Below are positions 12,110-23,077 of a stretch of DNA of 64,000 bases, in pieces. Source of the stretch: Nilaparvata lugens (taxonomy: Eukaryota > Arthropoda > Insecta > Hemiptera > Delphacidae). Each line of letters begins with the position of its first letter. Position 1 is the first letter of the stretch. The position numbers and the translations under genes were made by a program. The notes beneath the pieces were generated by a model. The model did no database searches, had not been told where the DNA came from, and was given only the letters and a program-made list of their open reading frames with translations. The DNA lies in NCBI RefSeq assembly GCF_014356525.2, contig NC_052516.1, positions 30,663,484 through 30,727,483 on the forward strand, read 5' to 3'.

Positions 12110-12314
12110 ATTCATAAAAATAGCATTATAGTACCCTTTTTTGAAATTAATATAAAATAGATTAAAAACACAAATTAGAACAACTAGTTTCGATGTTCCA
12201 CGTCATCTTCAGGTTTTATTTTGTTTGAACCATCATCTTTGTTTTAATTTGTGTTTTTAATCTATTATTTCAAATTGATTTCAAAAAATGATACTATAAT
12301 TCTATTTTATGAAT
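12110..12314. repeat. Foldback element with ~75-bp inverted arms
   Basis: Left arm TTCATAAAAATAG, then TTATAGTACCCTTTTTTGAAAT and AGATTAAAAACACAAATTA; the right arm is its complement with a few mismatches. The middle includes ACGTCATCTTCAGG. It belongs to a loose class with GGGTAC near the ends (also 16,626, 26,484, 35,575). Confidence 0.7.
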
Positions 12315-14035
12315 AAAAATGAGTAGCACTGAATACATAATTTTATTATCTATACTTTCGAATCTGTATTCTCATGAATATACTTGTAGCTGCTACCCAT
12401 TTCTTAAATTTTCTTCAAATTTATTCAGATTTTTTTCAGATCAATCATTCAAAACCCATTCATTATAATTATAATCTACGACAAGTGGATTCAGTATAAC
12501 CATTTACAATCTCCATCATCTGTGGAGATTGCTCAATCTCTAGTAAGCTAGCACTCTGGTAGCCATTATCAAGTACGCAAGAGTTACTGATCTTCCAGCG
12601 GATAAGTCACCTTTGTAGGTTAATGGGACACCGGTCTTTGTAAACAGGTTACGTATAGTAGCCACTACACGCTATTTTTCAACTTGGAGCGGAACGCAGC
12701 CATGTTCCTCATATAACTATATAAATAAAAATATAAATCTGAGAACCCATTTTAAATCATTTCACGTTCAGTATTTAATCTGAAACCCCTCAATCTCTAT
12801 TGATTGAAAGCAAAGAAGAATGTGTATGAAAGCACTGAGGGTAACAAGGACATTCATGTTTCTCATTCGAAAATGTTTATTGTTTATTTTATCCTGTTTC
12901 TATTTCATTTTATTTTTAGCAAATGAATTAATAAATAAAATCAAAATTTTCTCAAAATTTTTGGAGAGCAATAGTACAGCCTAATTGTTTCTCCAATGTC
13001 ATAATTGCATTATGATTATAGTATGTTATACAATAAATGGATGAATAAAATAAATTTGATACCATTATTAAGAATACTGTAAAATATTCAAAAATTATTT
13101 ACCGACCAGCATGTTTTTAAAATGGTTTTATATCAAATTGCCAACTTAACAGAATTAGACAGTATCTGAAGCTTGTTCAATACAATATCCTATCCTTATC
13201 GCCAACCGAACAAAAATATAAGGAAACCTGTTTTGATTGGGTGGCCCTAACCATACTACCGGGAAGGTGTCAGTTCATCAAGTATATATTTTGACCATTT
13301 CTTCAGATACTGAAACAAATTTGATCTTGAGCCATTCAGTTTGTCAAGTTTCATAACATCAAGCTTTCGTTGCAGGCTGATATACAGTCAGTTTAACCGT
13401 TGCACACTTGTTAGGAAGAGATTAGTGAAAATGGGTTAGGCAGAAATTATTTGAAGGTTCAGTTAGGGTTCGATTTTTGTTTTCTAATAGCAATTAGTGA
13501 GAAATTAGTTGAAGGTTGAATTTGGGGTTAAATTTTTTCCTTCAAATGGTATTCTGATTATTCAGAATTGTTTTATAATTTTAGAATTGAATGTATGAAA
13601 CTGTATCCATTGACATTCTGAAAGCAACAGGTACTTGACGAACAAAAAACTTGACGCGCTGAAGTTGCCTACCCGGGCTGATTGTTGATCAACTGAGATC
13701 TTGATGAAGTGAATCTCACCCCTTACTACCAACTCCAGCACTTACAACTCAGTGCATTGCACACTAGATAGAATGAAGCATCCTACTACACGTGTTATGA
13801 TGCATTGTGGGCGATTGCGTAATGCCATCCATTTAATAGTTGGCCGACTTTTTTATTTTAAAAGTGGAACACGGTTTTAGCATTCCAACATCGAGTGGCC
13901 AAGCATTTAGTGTATAATATATCTGTAGATATCGAGTGATTTAATGCAGTAAAGCACTATCCATTACGCAAATATTATGTGGATATTGAGTGGATTTGTT
14001 ATGGAACCGCGCCAGCTGCGAAAGATGGTTATGAT
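12315..14035. other. Nothing recognised in 1.7 kb
   Basis: Moderately A+T-rich unique sequence with an isolated E-box at 13,789. A slightly GC-richer patch at 12,500-12,710 has no open frame with splice sites that I can defend. Confidence 0.4.
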
Positions 14036-14600
14036 GGAAAGAGAAGGAAAGAAAACACTAGAGTGGAAGAGGTTGAGAGGAACAAAGAAGAACTGATTTA
14101 AGAAAAAAAACTTTGATGAGGAATAGGGGGAGGTTTAAGAAGAAGAGGTTGGTGGAGGGAGAGAAGTAGGTTACTGATTTAATAAAAAGATGATAAAAAA
14201 GGGAGAAAAGGAAAGAAAAAGAAAATAAAAAGGAAGAGGTTGAGGGAGGTAAAAAGAAGAGGATTAGGAAGAAGAGGTTAACTTGAGGAAGAAGAAAATG
14301 AGGAGGTCTTGGAAAAAGAGATTCTGTGAGAAATAAGAAAAGAGTTTTAGGAGGAAAAGGTTGATGAAATGTGAGGGAGAAGGAGAAGAAAAAGAAAAAA
14401 ATAAGGTTTAAAAAGAAGATGGTTCAGGTTATTAAAGGAAATAGATTTAGGCATTGCCATCTTTGTTCTCTAGTTATAGCTACAGAATAAATGGCGATGG
14501 TTTAGGGAGAAAGGAAGAAGTTAAAAAGATGGAGAAATGGAGAAGGAGGAAAAGAGATTGATGAGAGATGGAAAGTGTATAAGAAAGGAAAAGAAGGGTA
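14036..14600. repeat. Polypurine tract on the plus strand
   Basis: About 560 bp of GA-rich sequence dominated by agaaga, gaggtt and ggaaa words. It would be pyrimidine-rich in transcripts from the minus strand. Diverged rather than a clean microsatellite. Capable in principle of triplex (H-DNA) structure. Confidence 0.65.
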
Positions 14601-15333
14601 GGTATAGAGAAACATACGTCTGTTTCTGACAAATATAGACTGTCTATCGATACCTTTATCGGTGGTTAAGCACCTAATTAAGATTTATTTGATTTAAACA
14701 AAATATGTACAAAGGCTGTATCCTGAATGCCACCTGCACGGAAACCAAACTCATACAGTAGATTTTTTTCTTTTGAACTTGAATATTTTTTTAATTTCTT
14801 GTTTGTGTAATTTTCTTTTTTCTAATATTCATATATAAAATATTGTTAATGTCCAATACAGGAATACCTTTAGGATATTCAATGCTAAAATTGTATTGAT
14901 TTACTCATGTAATATTGTTTTGTTTTTTTAATAAAGATTTCTTTAATATTTTTCTTTCAAAAAGGTCCAGAAATCTCATCAACCAGCAACCATAAAACTA
15001 GTATCTTGAGAACTTCAAAGTTCAATTCATTATTTAAAATATAATAGATTAGATGGATTGAAATGTTTACTCGACCTTACTTCAAAAACATTTCTACTAG
15101 ACCTATAAAATCCCAATTTTAAACCCAGAATTAATCCCCACTTTCTGAAAGAGTGCAACAATAATTTTCACTTACTTCTAAGTACGGTTCTCTTTTTTTC
15201 GAATGCCACCAACTGTCGTTAATTAATAAATAACTACTCGAAAACCGTTAAAAACACAACACTGTAGCAACATGAGAGGAGACCCATTCCCTAACTTCGC
15301 CTCTACATGACACAAATTCATCCAATGCAACCT
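14601..15333. other. Nothing recognised
   Basis: A+T-rich; an AATAAAG near 14,932 on the plus strand has no associated frame. Confidence 0.4.
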
Positions 15334-15617
15334 CAGTGAAATTCACTTCAAACTGTCATTATTCCTTATAAATATCGTCAATGCATCCCATTAAATCAAT
15401 ACTGACAGTGTGAAGCTAAACTACTTACTGGCAGCATTTCTCCTATGAACACAATGATGCTACAAATTCAACCAACGCTGACAATTTAAAGTGAATCCGA
15501 CACTAGAAGTAGCCAACCGTGAATTTGCCGGCCTGCAGACCAGCAGTCAGCCTAGGTTAAATGAGCAGCATTGATGTTACTTATGAAGTATGCTGACAGT
15601 ATGAAGGGAATTTGACT
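15334..15617. repeat. Cluster of three MITE family A copies
   Basis: Copies at about 15,334-15,425, 15,428-15,506 and 15,553-15,617 (the last is a right-hand half). Arms AATTCACTTCAAACTGTCA and TGCTGACAGTATGAAGGGAA are typical. Confidence 0.7.
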
Positions 15618-16625
15618 GGAGTGAGGCTAGCGAGACCTACTGACCTCCTTCGCGGTTCGGTTGCATTGCTTTACAGAGAGAGAAAGAGAACTAAAAACGC
15701 CCCTAAATGTCCAGCGGCTAGCCAAAGTGGTATGTGCAATGCAATAAAAAAGGCAGTACTTGAAAATTGACAGCAGTTATTGGTTGTGCCATAATCGATT
15801 GTAGCGGGAGAAATTGTGGGTAGCTTGTTCGATTTAAATATTTATTAATCGAATTGGAATTTTTTTTCAATTTCAATTTATTAATCGACCAGGAATTTTT
15901 GTGGCGTAGCTCTTTGGAAACACATTTATTGACCTTTACGAGGAGAACTCTACATTATATTTGTCATCTATATCATTATTTTGTTTGATTTTTCTATAAA
16001 TACTTGATAGTTTTTTAATGTTATAGACAATAATGTCTATCGTCTTGAAAAATCACTAATCTAACAAAAAATTAATAATATTGATGTATTATTTCACACC
16101 AGACACAAGCTGCGTTACGCTGATTCCAATGAATTTGAGCTTTTTTGGACAAAGCTATTCTCTTCTTAGAGAATACCATTACATATTATGGGAGGGTTCA
16201 CACATAAGTAGAATCAGAGAGAAGAGGAGTACTATTTAGGATATTCCCTATAAAAGAATATTATGGGATACTATAGGATATTCCCTCATCTCTGGTAGAA
16301 TGTAAATTCTGTAGTTGGCAGAGTACCACTATTAGAAGAAGATCCCTATTAAAAATTAAAGATTGCCCAGAAAAACTGCTATAGAATCAACATCACATCA
16401 ACCAATAGTAACTACCAGTTTAACAGTTTTCAACAAGGAACCATAAATAATTAGTAGAAAAATTCAGTTAGTATTCTACATAAATTAATGAACTATTCTC
16501 ACTGAAGACTACATTTCTCGTTAGTCATGACTATTGCAAAATCATTTTGCCTTTCCAAACCTCCCAAGAAATACTCTTCTCCTTTATAAGGCTACTTCAA
16601 TTATTAAAATGAAATAAAAGTTAAC
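15618..16625. other. Nothing recognised
   Basis: A+T-rich. A short direct repeat (TAGGATATTCCCT) occurs at about 16,237 and 16,275. No exon. Confidence 0.4.
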
Positions 16626-16799
16626 AATATAAATAAAAATAGAAATCCAAGTAACCTTTTTAAAATGATTTACACACATGTTTGGGCTATATGATGTCAT
16701 TATCAAGACTTGATAATGGCATTCATATCTTATAGCCGAAGCATGTTGTGAGTAAATCATTTTTAAAAGGGTACTTAGATTTCTATTTTTATTTATATT
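16626..16799. repeat. Foldback element
   Basis: Left end AATATAAATAAAAATAGAAA returns as TTTCTATTTTTATTTATATT at the right end. Inner arms carry ATGATTTACACACATG / CATGTTGTGAGTAAATCAT. Same class as 26,484-26,645 (GGGTAC near the end). The 81-codon frame across it is a by-product of the palindrome. Confidence 0.75.
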
Positions 16800-17426
16800 T
16801 AAGAGTAGCCATTGAAGAAAAAAAGTCAAAAGTTATCAAGAATTGTTTTCCACGTTATATTAATTCACATTGAATAATTACTTGAAGAACTAAGTTAGAT
16901 TCCTAGAGTAGTTAATTAACATTTCATACAAAAAACTACTGTACATTTCTGTGAATTAATGAAATATGAAAAAGTGTACTTGATAACTTTTATTCCTTCC
17001 AAGAAATATTTATATCCAATTCAGAAAAAAAACGATCAAACACGGAAATGAGGAGTTACTAATAAACTTAGTAAACTATACACTAGTAAACTTAGTTTTC
17101 ACGACTTCACCTATTACAACAATTTATCAAAAATTCATGAAGCTTTGTTTCCAAGCCCGATCACGTAAAAACCGTTCCCTAGGTTCCAATCGTTCCCTAA
17201 CGTTCCACCAAAAAACGTTCCTAACTTTAATCTACCGGCAAAAACGCTATCCTACATTATTGATGAACAATGACTGAGCGAAGATGTACAATATTCATTG
17301 AGCGATCAGTCAGCAGTAGACAGTGCAACGCTCTCTGGACTTTCGAGCAAATAAATTAGTCATCTGGGATAATGAGACAGTGGAGGATGATACTCCCGTT
17401 AAACACAAATTCCTGGAAACGGTACG
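16800..17426. other. Nothing firm; weak exon-like frame
   Basis: The plus strand is open for 33 codons from 17,323 to a GTACGT at 17,422, after an in-frame TAG at about 17,317. It has no start codon or pyrimidine tract, so it is not called as a gene. Confidence 0.3.
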
Positions 17427-17953
17427 TGACGTCACCGGTCTCTCACAATCACTTTCACTCTCTCTCTCTCTCTCATACTCAGTCTCTCTCTCTCACACAC
17501 TAAGTCACTCGATCACTCCTTCTCTCTCAATATCTTCCACACCATTTCATCCCCTCTCACACACTTTCTTCCAAAGCCTTTCCTTTCTCTTCCAAACTCA
17601 AATTCCGGGAAATGTTCGACCATAACGTCACTAAGACCATCCCTTTGTCTTTCTCTCACCCTCAACCTCACATACTCTTTGCTACTCACAATCACTCCTC
17701 CCTCTCTCTCACTCCTCAAATAGCAACACATTTCACAAAGCACAACACGCAACCTATCATAGCCGCTTCTGCTATGGAATGATGCCCACTAAAATAATTG
17801 GAAGTATGATTAGGGTTGTGTGAGTAGTTGTTTTTGGGGTGAGGCGAGGATGAAGAGGAGGTTACAAGGGGGGGGGGTTGACCGGAACCCGCAATTTTTC
17901 CCAGAACTCAGAGTTCATCCGGAAAGTAGGTTTTGACAGTGAAATATCACGTG
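17427..17953. promoter_or_regulatory. CRE, CT-run and E-box cluster
   Basis: TGACGTCA at 17,427-17,434 is followed by (CT)n/(TC)n-rich sequence to about 17,740 and CACGTG at 17,948. A short direct repeat (caaattcc-gg-aa) occurs at 17,407 and 17,599. The frames in the CT-rich part are low-complexity serine/leucine or arginine/glutamate strings and are not called. Confidence 0.3.
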
Positions 17954-18408
17954 AGGTCTCAAATTGAACTGTCCATTAGGTTATTGACCTTACAAGGTCG
18001 TCATTGTGATGGCTTTGTGGAGGGTTATGCACTGCTACTTTATTATAGGATGTGCTATAGGGTAATTAATTGCTGCTTCATTTTGGAATTCCCTACAAAA
18101 ATATCAACCATAAAGCTGATGAGTTTAAAACTGCAATGATCGAGAACCAATGATGAGTGTCTCTTAAGTTAATGAGTTGTGAAGGAGACATGGAATATGG
18201 GATATTCCAGAGATAACACTCTCCAATGTTGAGTAATCTTCAATACACTTCCTGTAAAGCATCTCATTTCTTGCATCTCTTCACAATTAATCACGTTAAT
18301 AATTTCCAAGTTTCTATACCACTTTTCCTTGGACGATTCTCAGTAAATCAGGAGTAAATATTAATATTAGATCAGATATACCGGGATAGATTGAATTACA
18401 GCAATCTA

Positions 18409-18590
18409 CTGTAGAAGGCGATGGAAACGGAAAAGTGGCAGCAGTGAGTTCCTATCATTTCCACTGACAGCTGTAAAACGTGATTCACAACTGTACATAG
18501 AAATATTTGAGTCAATGCCAGTTCCAGGCAACATAAATGCAAGACAAATTATTTAGTATAAAATGTATTTGACGACATAAATATCAGTAT
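18409..18590. repeat. Local direct repeat, copy 1 of 3
   Basis: Begins CTGTAGAAGGC, contains GAAACGGAAAAGTGGCAG and TTCCTATCATTTCCACT, then AGGCAACAT and GACGACATAAATATCAGTAT. Copy 2 is at 18,887-19,111 and a partial copy 3 at 19,459-19,511. The SINE at 18,648-18,830 lies between copies 1 and 2. Confidence 0.75.
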
Positions 18591-18647
18591 CTTATAACAT
18601 TTTTACATGACACTTTATGTAATACAAAGTGTATAAATTGAAGATTT

Positions 18648-18830
18648 TCCGGATGGGTTGGTCTGGTCTCTAGGGGTGACGGGCGTCACAAACTTCGGTC
18701 TCCTGGTTCGTGGGTTCGAATCCCGCCGAAGGCATGGTAGTTTGATCACATCATAAATTCCATTTACTCACTTTTCATACTCATGCACAAGGAAAAAATC
18801 TGATGTGGGCATCATTGGAAAGAATCAAAT
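18648..18830 (+). mobile_element. tRNA-derived SINE with intact B box
   Basis: GTGGGTTCGAATCCCGCC (about 18,710-18,727) is a textbook tRNA B-box/T-arm. A tRNA-like head precedes it (from about 18,651). The body ends with the cacaag...tgtgggcatca stem also seen in the SINE at 2385. It is not a functional tRNA gene: the head does not fold into a full cloverleaf that I can draw, and it runs on into SINE body sequence. Confidence 0.65.
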
Positions 18831-18886
18831 AACTATGTATATTGGAACTGGATATCTTGAATCACAAGGCAGAAGAAGGGAGTAGA

Positions 18887-19111
18887 CTGTAGAAGGCAGT
18901 TGAAACGGAAAAGTGGCAGTAGTGCGTTCCTATCATTTCCACTAACAACTGTATAACCTCAATCAAACTATATAAAAATTTGATTCAATCTAAATACCAG
19001 GCAACATGGATTCACGCCAATTTATGTAATGAAATGTATATAAGAAGTTTGAAATAAGCTTGACGACATTGATTTTGAATGATGAATAAATAAGTAAGTA
19101 AATATCAGTAT
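18887..19111. repeat. Local direct repeat, copy 2 of 3
   Basis: Matches copy 1 from CTGTAGAAGGC through AATATCAGTAT, with a ~40-bp longer middle. Confidence 0.75.
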
Positions 19112-19458
19112 TTCACCTCAACGACTACAACGAGGCAGTCGAGAAAGGTTAGCCAAGCTACCGACAATTTCTGCATAATGTGAGTTTATAAGTGGTTTTT
19201 AATACACTTTTTTATTTATTTGAACACGACATGCAGTCGATTATTAAGTAAATATTAAAAACTTTTACTTACTGACTGGAGTACTTTCAATCATCTAGCG
19301 ATCATTTTCAACAGTGGTTTTCAATCTATCTGCGTCGTGTTTTCTGTTTAAATGAGTATTTTACCTTAGTTATAAATGACCATTTAAAATGAGTAAGACG
19401 AATATGAAGTTGGTCTCACTATAAATTATAGAAATTTTAGTTAATATTAGTTAATATT

Positions 19459-19511
19459 AGGCAACATGAATGTATGACAATTCAGTATAAAATGAGTTTG
19501 TCGACATAATA
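19459..19511. repeat. Local direct repeat, partial copy 3, beside a splice donor
   Basis: AGGCAACATGAATG, then ATTCAGTATAAAATG and GACATAA match the 3' half of copies 1 and 2. It ends ~15 bp from the minus-strand splice donor of the Glut4EF-like exon, so it forms the first bases of that intron. Confidence 0.65.
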
Positions 19512-19526
19512 ATATAATAATCTTAC

Positions 19527-19880
19527 CTCAGTTCCAGGTGGACATATCTCGACGACAACCTCATCACTCTGAGTGTGATGGGTCTTGACGTTGCCGGCGA
19601 CCTCGCGCCCGTTGTAAGTGAGAAAGACCCGCTGCCCCGGCTGCAGGGTGAGTCCCTGCACACTGCCGAACCCGGGCCCGATCAGGTCGCAGTCGCGAAA
19701 CACGGCCGTGCGACGCGACGACTCCAGTCGCACCGTGTAGCGATTGCCGCCGCCGCACTGGTCGTCGGCGACCGACTTCACCGCCTGTATTACGCCACAG
19801 TGGAGCAGCCCGTCTTCACCAGGCGCTACCACTCGTGTGCCTACGATCGAGCGTTTCGCTAGACGCTTGCCTGTCGACAT
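19527..19880 (-). CDS. Glut4EF: Glut4EF / ZNF704-family protein, N-terminal coding exon (partial gene)
   Basis: This exon encodes the N-terminal 118 residues of a nuclear C2H2 zinc-finger regulator of the family of insect Glut4EF and vertebrate ZNF704, ZNF395 and SLC2A4RG. Seen: the start MSTGKRLAKRS, a motif GTRVVAPGEDGL-GVIQAVK (residues ~14-36), RYTVRLE (~47-53), DLIGPGF (~65-71) and LQPGQRVFLTYNGREV (~79-94), the DUF4772-type arrangement of this family. The ATG at 19,880 is chosen because the conserved N terminus begins there; upstream codons are non-conserved leader. The exon is bounded by an acceptor (TTTGACAG|GTAGC, exon base 19,903) and a donor (GAG|GTAAGA, last exon base 19,527), ending in phase 0. 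It is distinctly GC-rich. The zinc fingers must lie on later exons not recognised here. Family assignment is from recognition, not a search. Confidence 0.88.
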
Positions 19881-20010
19881 TGTCACTGTCTGTCGGCTGC
19901 TACCTGTCAAACACACAGAATATTTTTATAATGTACTTATTGTATAAATAATAAAGAATAAATGAATAAAATGTACCGTGATATACATAAGGTAAGATAC
20001 ATTAGATACA

Positions 20011-20450
20011 TGAAGATACAAAAGAAGAAGACTGAAGGAAAAGAAGAATAAAAAGGCAGGAGAAGATAAAGAAGACAAGGAAAGAAGTAGGAGAAGAAGA
20101 AAAGACAAGAGAGGAGAAGACAGAAGTGGAGACGAATAACGTGATAAAAAAGAAGACGAAGATAGAAGAATGAGAATGAGGGAGAAAAGAAGAGGCAGAC
20201 AGAAGAGGGAAAGATTGAGGAGAAGAAGTAGAAGAATAAGACAGGAAAGATGAAAAAGATAGAATCGGACGACAGAAGACAGGAGAGAGAAATAAGAAGA
20301 AGTGGAAGAATAAGGAGGAGAAGAAGAAGACAGCAGAGAATAAGAATAAGGAGAAGAAGAATAAGGATGAGGAGAAGATGGAGAAGAATAGGGAGAAGGC
20401 AGGAAAGGAAGAAAAATGAGGAGAAGAGGTAGAAGAATAAAGCAGAGTCA
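20011..20450. repeat. Polypurine tract (polypyrimidine in the Glut4EF-sense strand)
   Basis: About 440 bp of agaagaagga-type sequence on the plus strand, starting ~105 bp upstream (transcript sense) of the Glut4EF-like exon acceptor. Long frames on either strand (up to 195 codons of Leu/Phe/Ser on the minus strand) are low-complexity artefacts. Confidence 0.75.
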
Positions 20451-20604
20451 TGAGAGGCGTTTTTCAGACAAGTGGGCAGTGGCAGTGCAGGAAGCTCCGA
20501 TTGGCTGATTGAGGTGGCGTTCAAAAATCAGTTGATGTTTAGCCAATCGGATAGCTTTCTGCCCTGACGGCTCGTCTGAAAACCGCCTCATGTGACTTGG
20601 CCCT
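20435..20604. repeat. Foldback MITE
   Basis: Left arm CATGAGAGGCGTTTTTCAGAC...CCGATTGGCT; the right arm is the complement (AGCCAATCGG...GTCTGAAAACCGCCTCATG). Arms are ~58 bp with mismatches around a ~35-bp spacer. The right end continues GTGACTTGGCCC. No coding capacity. Confidence 0.75.
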
Positions 20605-20946
20605 AAGAAGAAAAAAAACAGAAGTATAAAAAGAAGCAGACAGGGGAAGACATTGAACACTTTTTCAATTTTTTTCTTTCAATATATCTAATTTTAGACT
20701 GAACTCTATCCTTTATTCAACCTTCCTCATTTATACCTTGACTTTACGCGAGCAACAATCTCATGAATTCGACCTGTTTACGAGTATTTAGGCTAATTAT
20801 CATTTCAAGATCCTATACTTTCAATTTTTCAAAATGATCAACATGTTGAGTATACTAAGCTCTAATAACTCATTCCCAACATCTTACAAAGAATCATCTA
20901 ATATACTGTATAATATGAAAGAATAATAATGTTTGTATCAAATAAA
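20605..20946. other. Nothing recognised
   Basis: A+T-rich, no exon. Confidence 0.35.
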
Positions 20947-21123
20947 GCCGGCCGGCTCAATCCGGCAACCACTGTTACCAACCTAACCACAATTCAACCC
21001 AACCTAAAATTGTAAACAAGACGCGTGGACTGAGAGGTGCAAAACATTGAAAAAGCCTTTGCCTATGACGTCACAATTAAAACAGCCTTGGACACTGTTT
21101 TCGAGTTTTATTGCTGTCACGTG
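20947..21123. promoter_or_regulatory. GCCGGCCGGC / CRE / E-box island
   Basis: GCCGGCCGGC (20,947-20,956), TGACGTCA (21,066-21,073) and CACGTG (21,118-21,123) occur in 180 bp, the same trio as at 5180-5365 and 7740-8075. It lies ~1.2 kb upstream (minus sense) of the Glut4EF-like exon, so it could be a promoter or intronic enhancer of that gene. A purine-rich patch (21,140-21,245) follows. Confidence 0.4.
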
Positions 21124-21472
21124 ATCAAAAAAGAATCGTAGAGAGAAGGAACAAGTTTGCACACACAATGGTGGAACAGGGGGAAGAGGAGAAGGAGGAG
21201 GAATCGGTGGAGGAGGATGAGGACTAAAAGAAGAGGAAAGAGCAAAGGGAACCACCTAACATGTTGATGATGATAATGATGACGTTGATTATTATTCAAG
21301 TTCTAAACCAGGAAGTCAGTAGCAGTCGGTCATCTCTTCTCTTTTTACGGTTTGTTTATGTTGAATAAAAACAGAATCTTCGCACTGGCGAAAGTGTGGT
21401 TCACTCTAAACCAACAGCATCAGTTGAATTGCAAGGATTGAACTCATTCATAGGGAATAGTGACTGTCCAAA

Positions 21473-21559
21473 GTGTCGCTTCCCGCTGTCAGCATTGGTT
21501 AAATGGGAAGCATTGATGTTATTCATAAGGAATGCTGACAGTTCTGAGTGAATGTCACT
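21473..21559. repeat. MITE family A
   Basis: CTGTCAGCATTGGTTAAATG...ATAAGGAATGCTGACAGTT is close to the family consensus. A fragment of another copy lies just left (21,420-21,470). Confidence 0.75.
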
Positions 21560-21599
21560 AGTGTTGTGTGTGAACTTTCCTCTCCACATATCTACGCAG

Positions 21600-21790
21600 T
21601 TTAATGCTCCTATCTTTCTCAAACTCTTTTTCTCCCAACCACCTCCCAATTTGTTACAAGCTTATTAACTCTCTCCCTTATATCTCTTCTTTTCAACTCT
21701 CTCTCTCCCATTTCCTCGCTTCTTTTCAGCTCTCTCCCTTATCTTCTCTCTTCTTTTTAACTCTCTCCTCATCTTCTCTCTTTTTTCAGT
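21600..21790. repeat. Pyrimidine-rich patch with CTCTCTCCC-type repeats
   Basis: Imperfect units of TTCAACTCTCTCCCTTATCTTCTC recur three or four times. The open frame across it is a low-complexity artefact. Confidence 0.5.
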
Positions 21791-21997
21791 TTTGTTATGT
21801 GGTTGCGCACTGACATACGCACGCATATAGCGACACAGATAGTAGTGAGTGTCACATATTTACTGAGTGTGACCCGGTTACTATTTATGCTAAACGGCAC
21901 TCAGCTTCCTTCTTTCATGTGTGTGACACAATCATCCACAGAGCAATAGATGTCACACCTAACTCAACTCAGTTGTATCAAATCAACACAAAATATA

Positions 21998-22078
21998 ACT
22001 GTTAGCATTGGGGTTGAATGGGAAGCATTTCTGCTATTTATTAGAAAAACTTTTAAATAGAGTGATTATCACTATACC
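21998..22078. repeat. MITE family A, degraded
   Basis: CTGTTAGCATTGGGGTTGAA...GAAGCATTTCTGCTATTTAT followed by a decayed right arm ending TCACTATA. Confidence 0.6.
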
Positions 22079-22245
22079 GAAATCTCATAGAGAAACGAGT
22101 ACTCCATTATTCGTGTGTCATTGCCGAAATGTAGTGACAAAGAAAAATGACAAAGAAAAACAAAATATTCAAAGTAGGAATTGAAACTCAATTAGCTCCT
22201 CAAAAAGATATTGATTTTTCTTACAGTTATTGTCAACAGGGCAAT

Positions 22246-22412
22246 CGTAATTGACCGAGCGAAGTGAGGTCTAAGATTCAAGTCGACGGTTTGGCATTTT
22301 TCTTAATGTTTAAATGTGGATATGTTGCGCATTTACGGCGAAACGCGGTAATAGATTTTCATGAAATTTGACAGGTATGTTCCTTTTTGAATTGCGCGTC
22401 GACGCGCAATCA
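22246..22412. repeat. Dispersed repeat with GACCGAGCGAAGTGAGGTCT head
   Basis: Contains TTACGGCGAAACGCG and ATGAAATTTGACAGGTATGT, then TTGAATTGCGCGTCGACG. A diverged copy lies at 51,285-51,420. The internal wording (a 'gives way to a gentler phrase' of a host-unique sequence) is not coding. I suspect the end of a Helitron-type or other DNA element but cannot name the family. Confidence 0.55.
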
Positions 22413-22510
22413 ATTTTTCCCTTTTTCTTTTTTATTTCATTCCTTTCTAATAAGTTTTCGATATTTACCCTTTTTTAATCAATTCTCTAGCAAATCTGAC
22501 GTATATACAA
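22413..22510. repeat. Direct repeat, copy 1
   Basis: TTTTTTATTTCATTCCTTTC, then TAATAAGTTTTCGAT and AATTCTCTAGCAAA, repeated ~420 bp away at 22,831-22,932. Confidence 0.7.
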
Positions 22511-22830
22511 GGTTTTTGGAAATTTTGCATTTCAAGGAAAATATAAAAGGAAAAAGGAGCCTCCTTCCGCCAATATTAGAGTAAAAATCAGACTATAGAA
22601 TTATTCATCATAAATCAGCTGTCAAGTGATTACACAGATGTGTGGAGAAGCCAGTCTATTGCTGTATTTCCATAAGGTCTATAGTTTCAATCATGTACTT
22701 GTGGATGAGGATACTGCGTGAGGTCTACTGTTCACAGAACTACTAGTAATAACAGAGTAAAACATAACGTAAAAAAATGCAAGGGATTGTTAAGTTTTGC
22801 CTTAACAAAAAAATGTATTATTACGTGTGT

Positions 22831-22932
22831 AAAACAATTTTTCCTTTCTTCTTTTTTATTTCATTCCTTTCTAATAAGTTTTCGATAATTACCCTATTTC
22901 AATTAATTCTCTAGCAAAATCGGATGTATATT
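22831..22932. repeat. Direct repeat, copy 2
   Basis: Near-identical partner of 22,413-22,510. The pair could bound an inserted or duplicated segment. Confidence 0.7.
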
Positions 22933-23077
22933 TCTTATTTTCTTTTTGTGCTTTGTATGTTTTCTTCTATCTTATACTTTTAAAATCTTTGAAGTGTCAT
23001 ATTTATCTTGTCTAAGTTTATTTTTAACTTTTGTAGCTTGTTTTTTCTAACTGGGCTCCCGCCGAAAAACCTTCGGG

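Noticed and set aside
17323..17625. 100-codon plus-strand frame with an exon-like beginning and a GTACGT
   Set aside because: No ATG, no pyrimidine tract before it, and its second half is a CT microsatellite (poly Ser-Leu).
18710..18727. Possible functional tRNA gene at the GGTTCGAATCCC motif
   Set aside because: No complete cloverleaf or acceptor stem; the sequence continues into a SINE body shared with another locus.
19937..20524. 195-codon minus-strand open frame rich in Leu, Phe and Ser, and overlapping frames of 149 and 60 codons
   Set aside because: They lie in the 440-bp polypurine tract; purine-only strands lack most stop triplets, so long low-complexity frames arise by chance.
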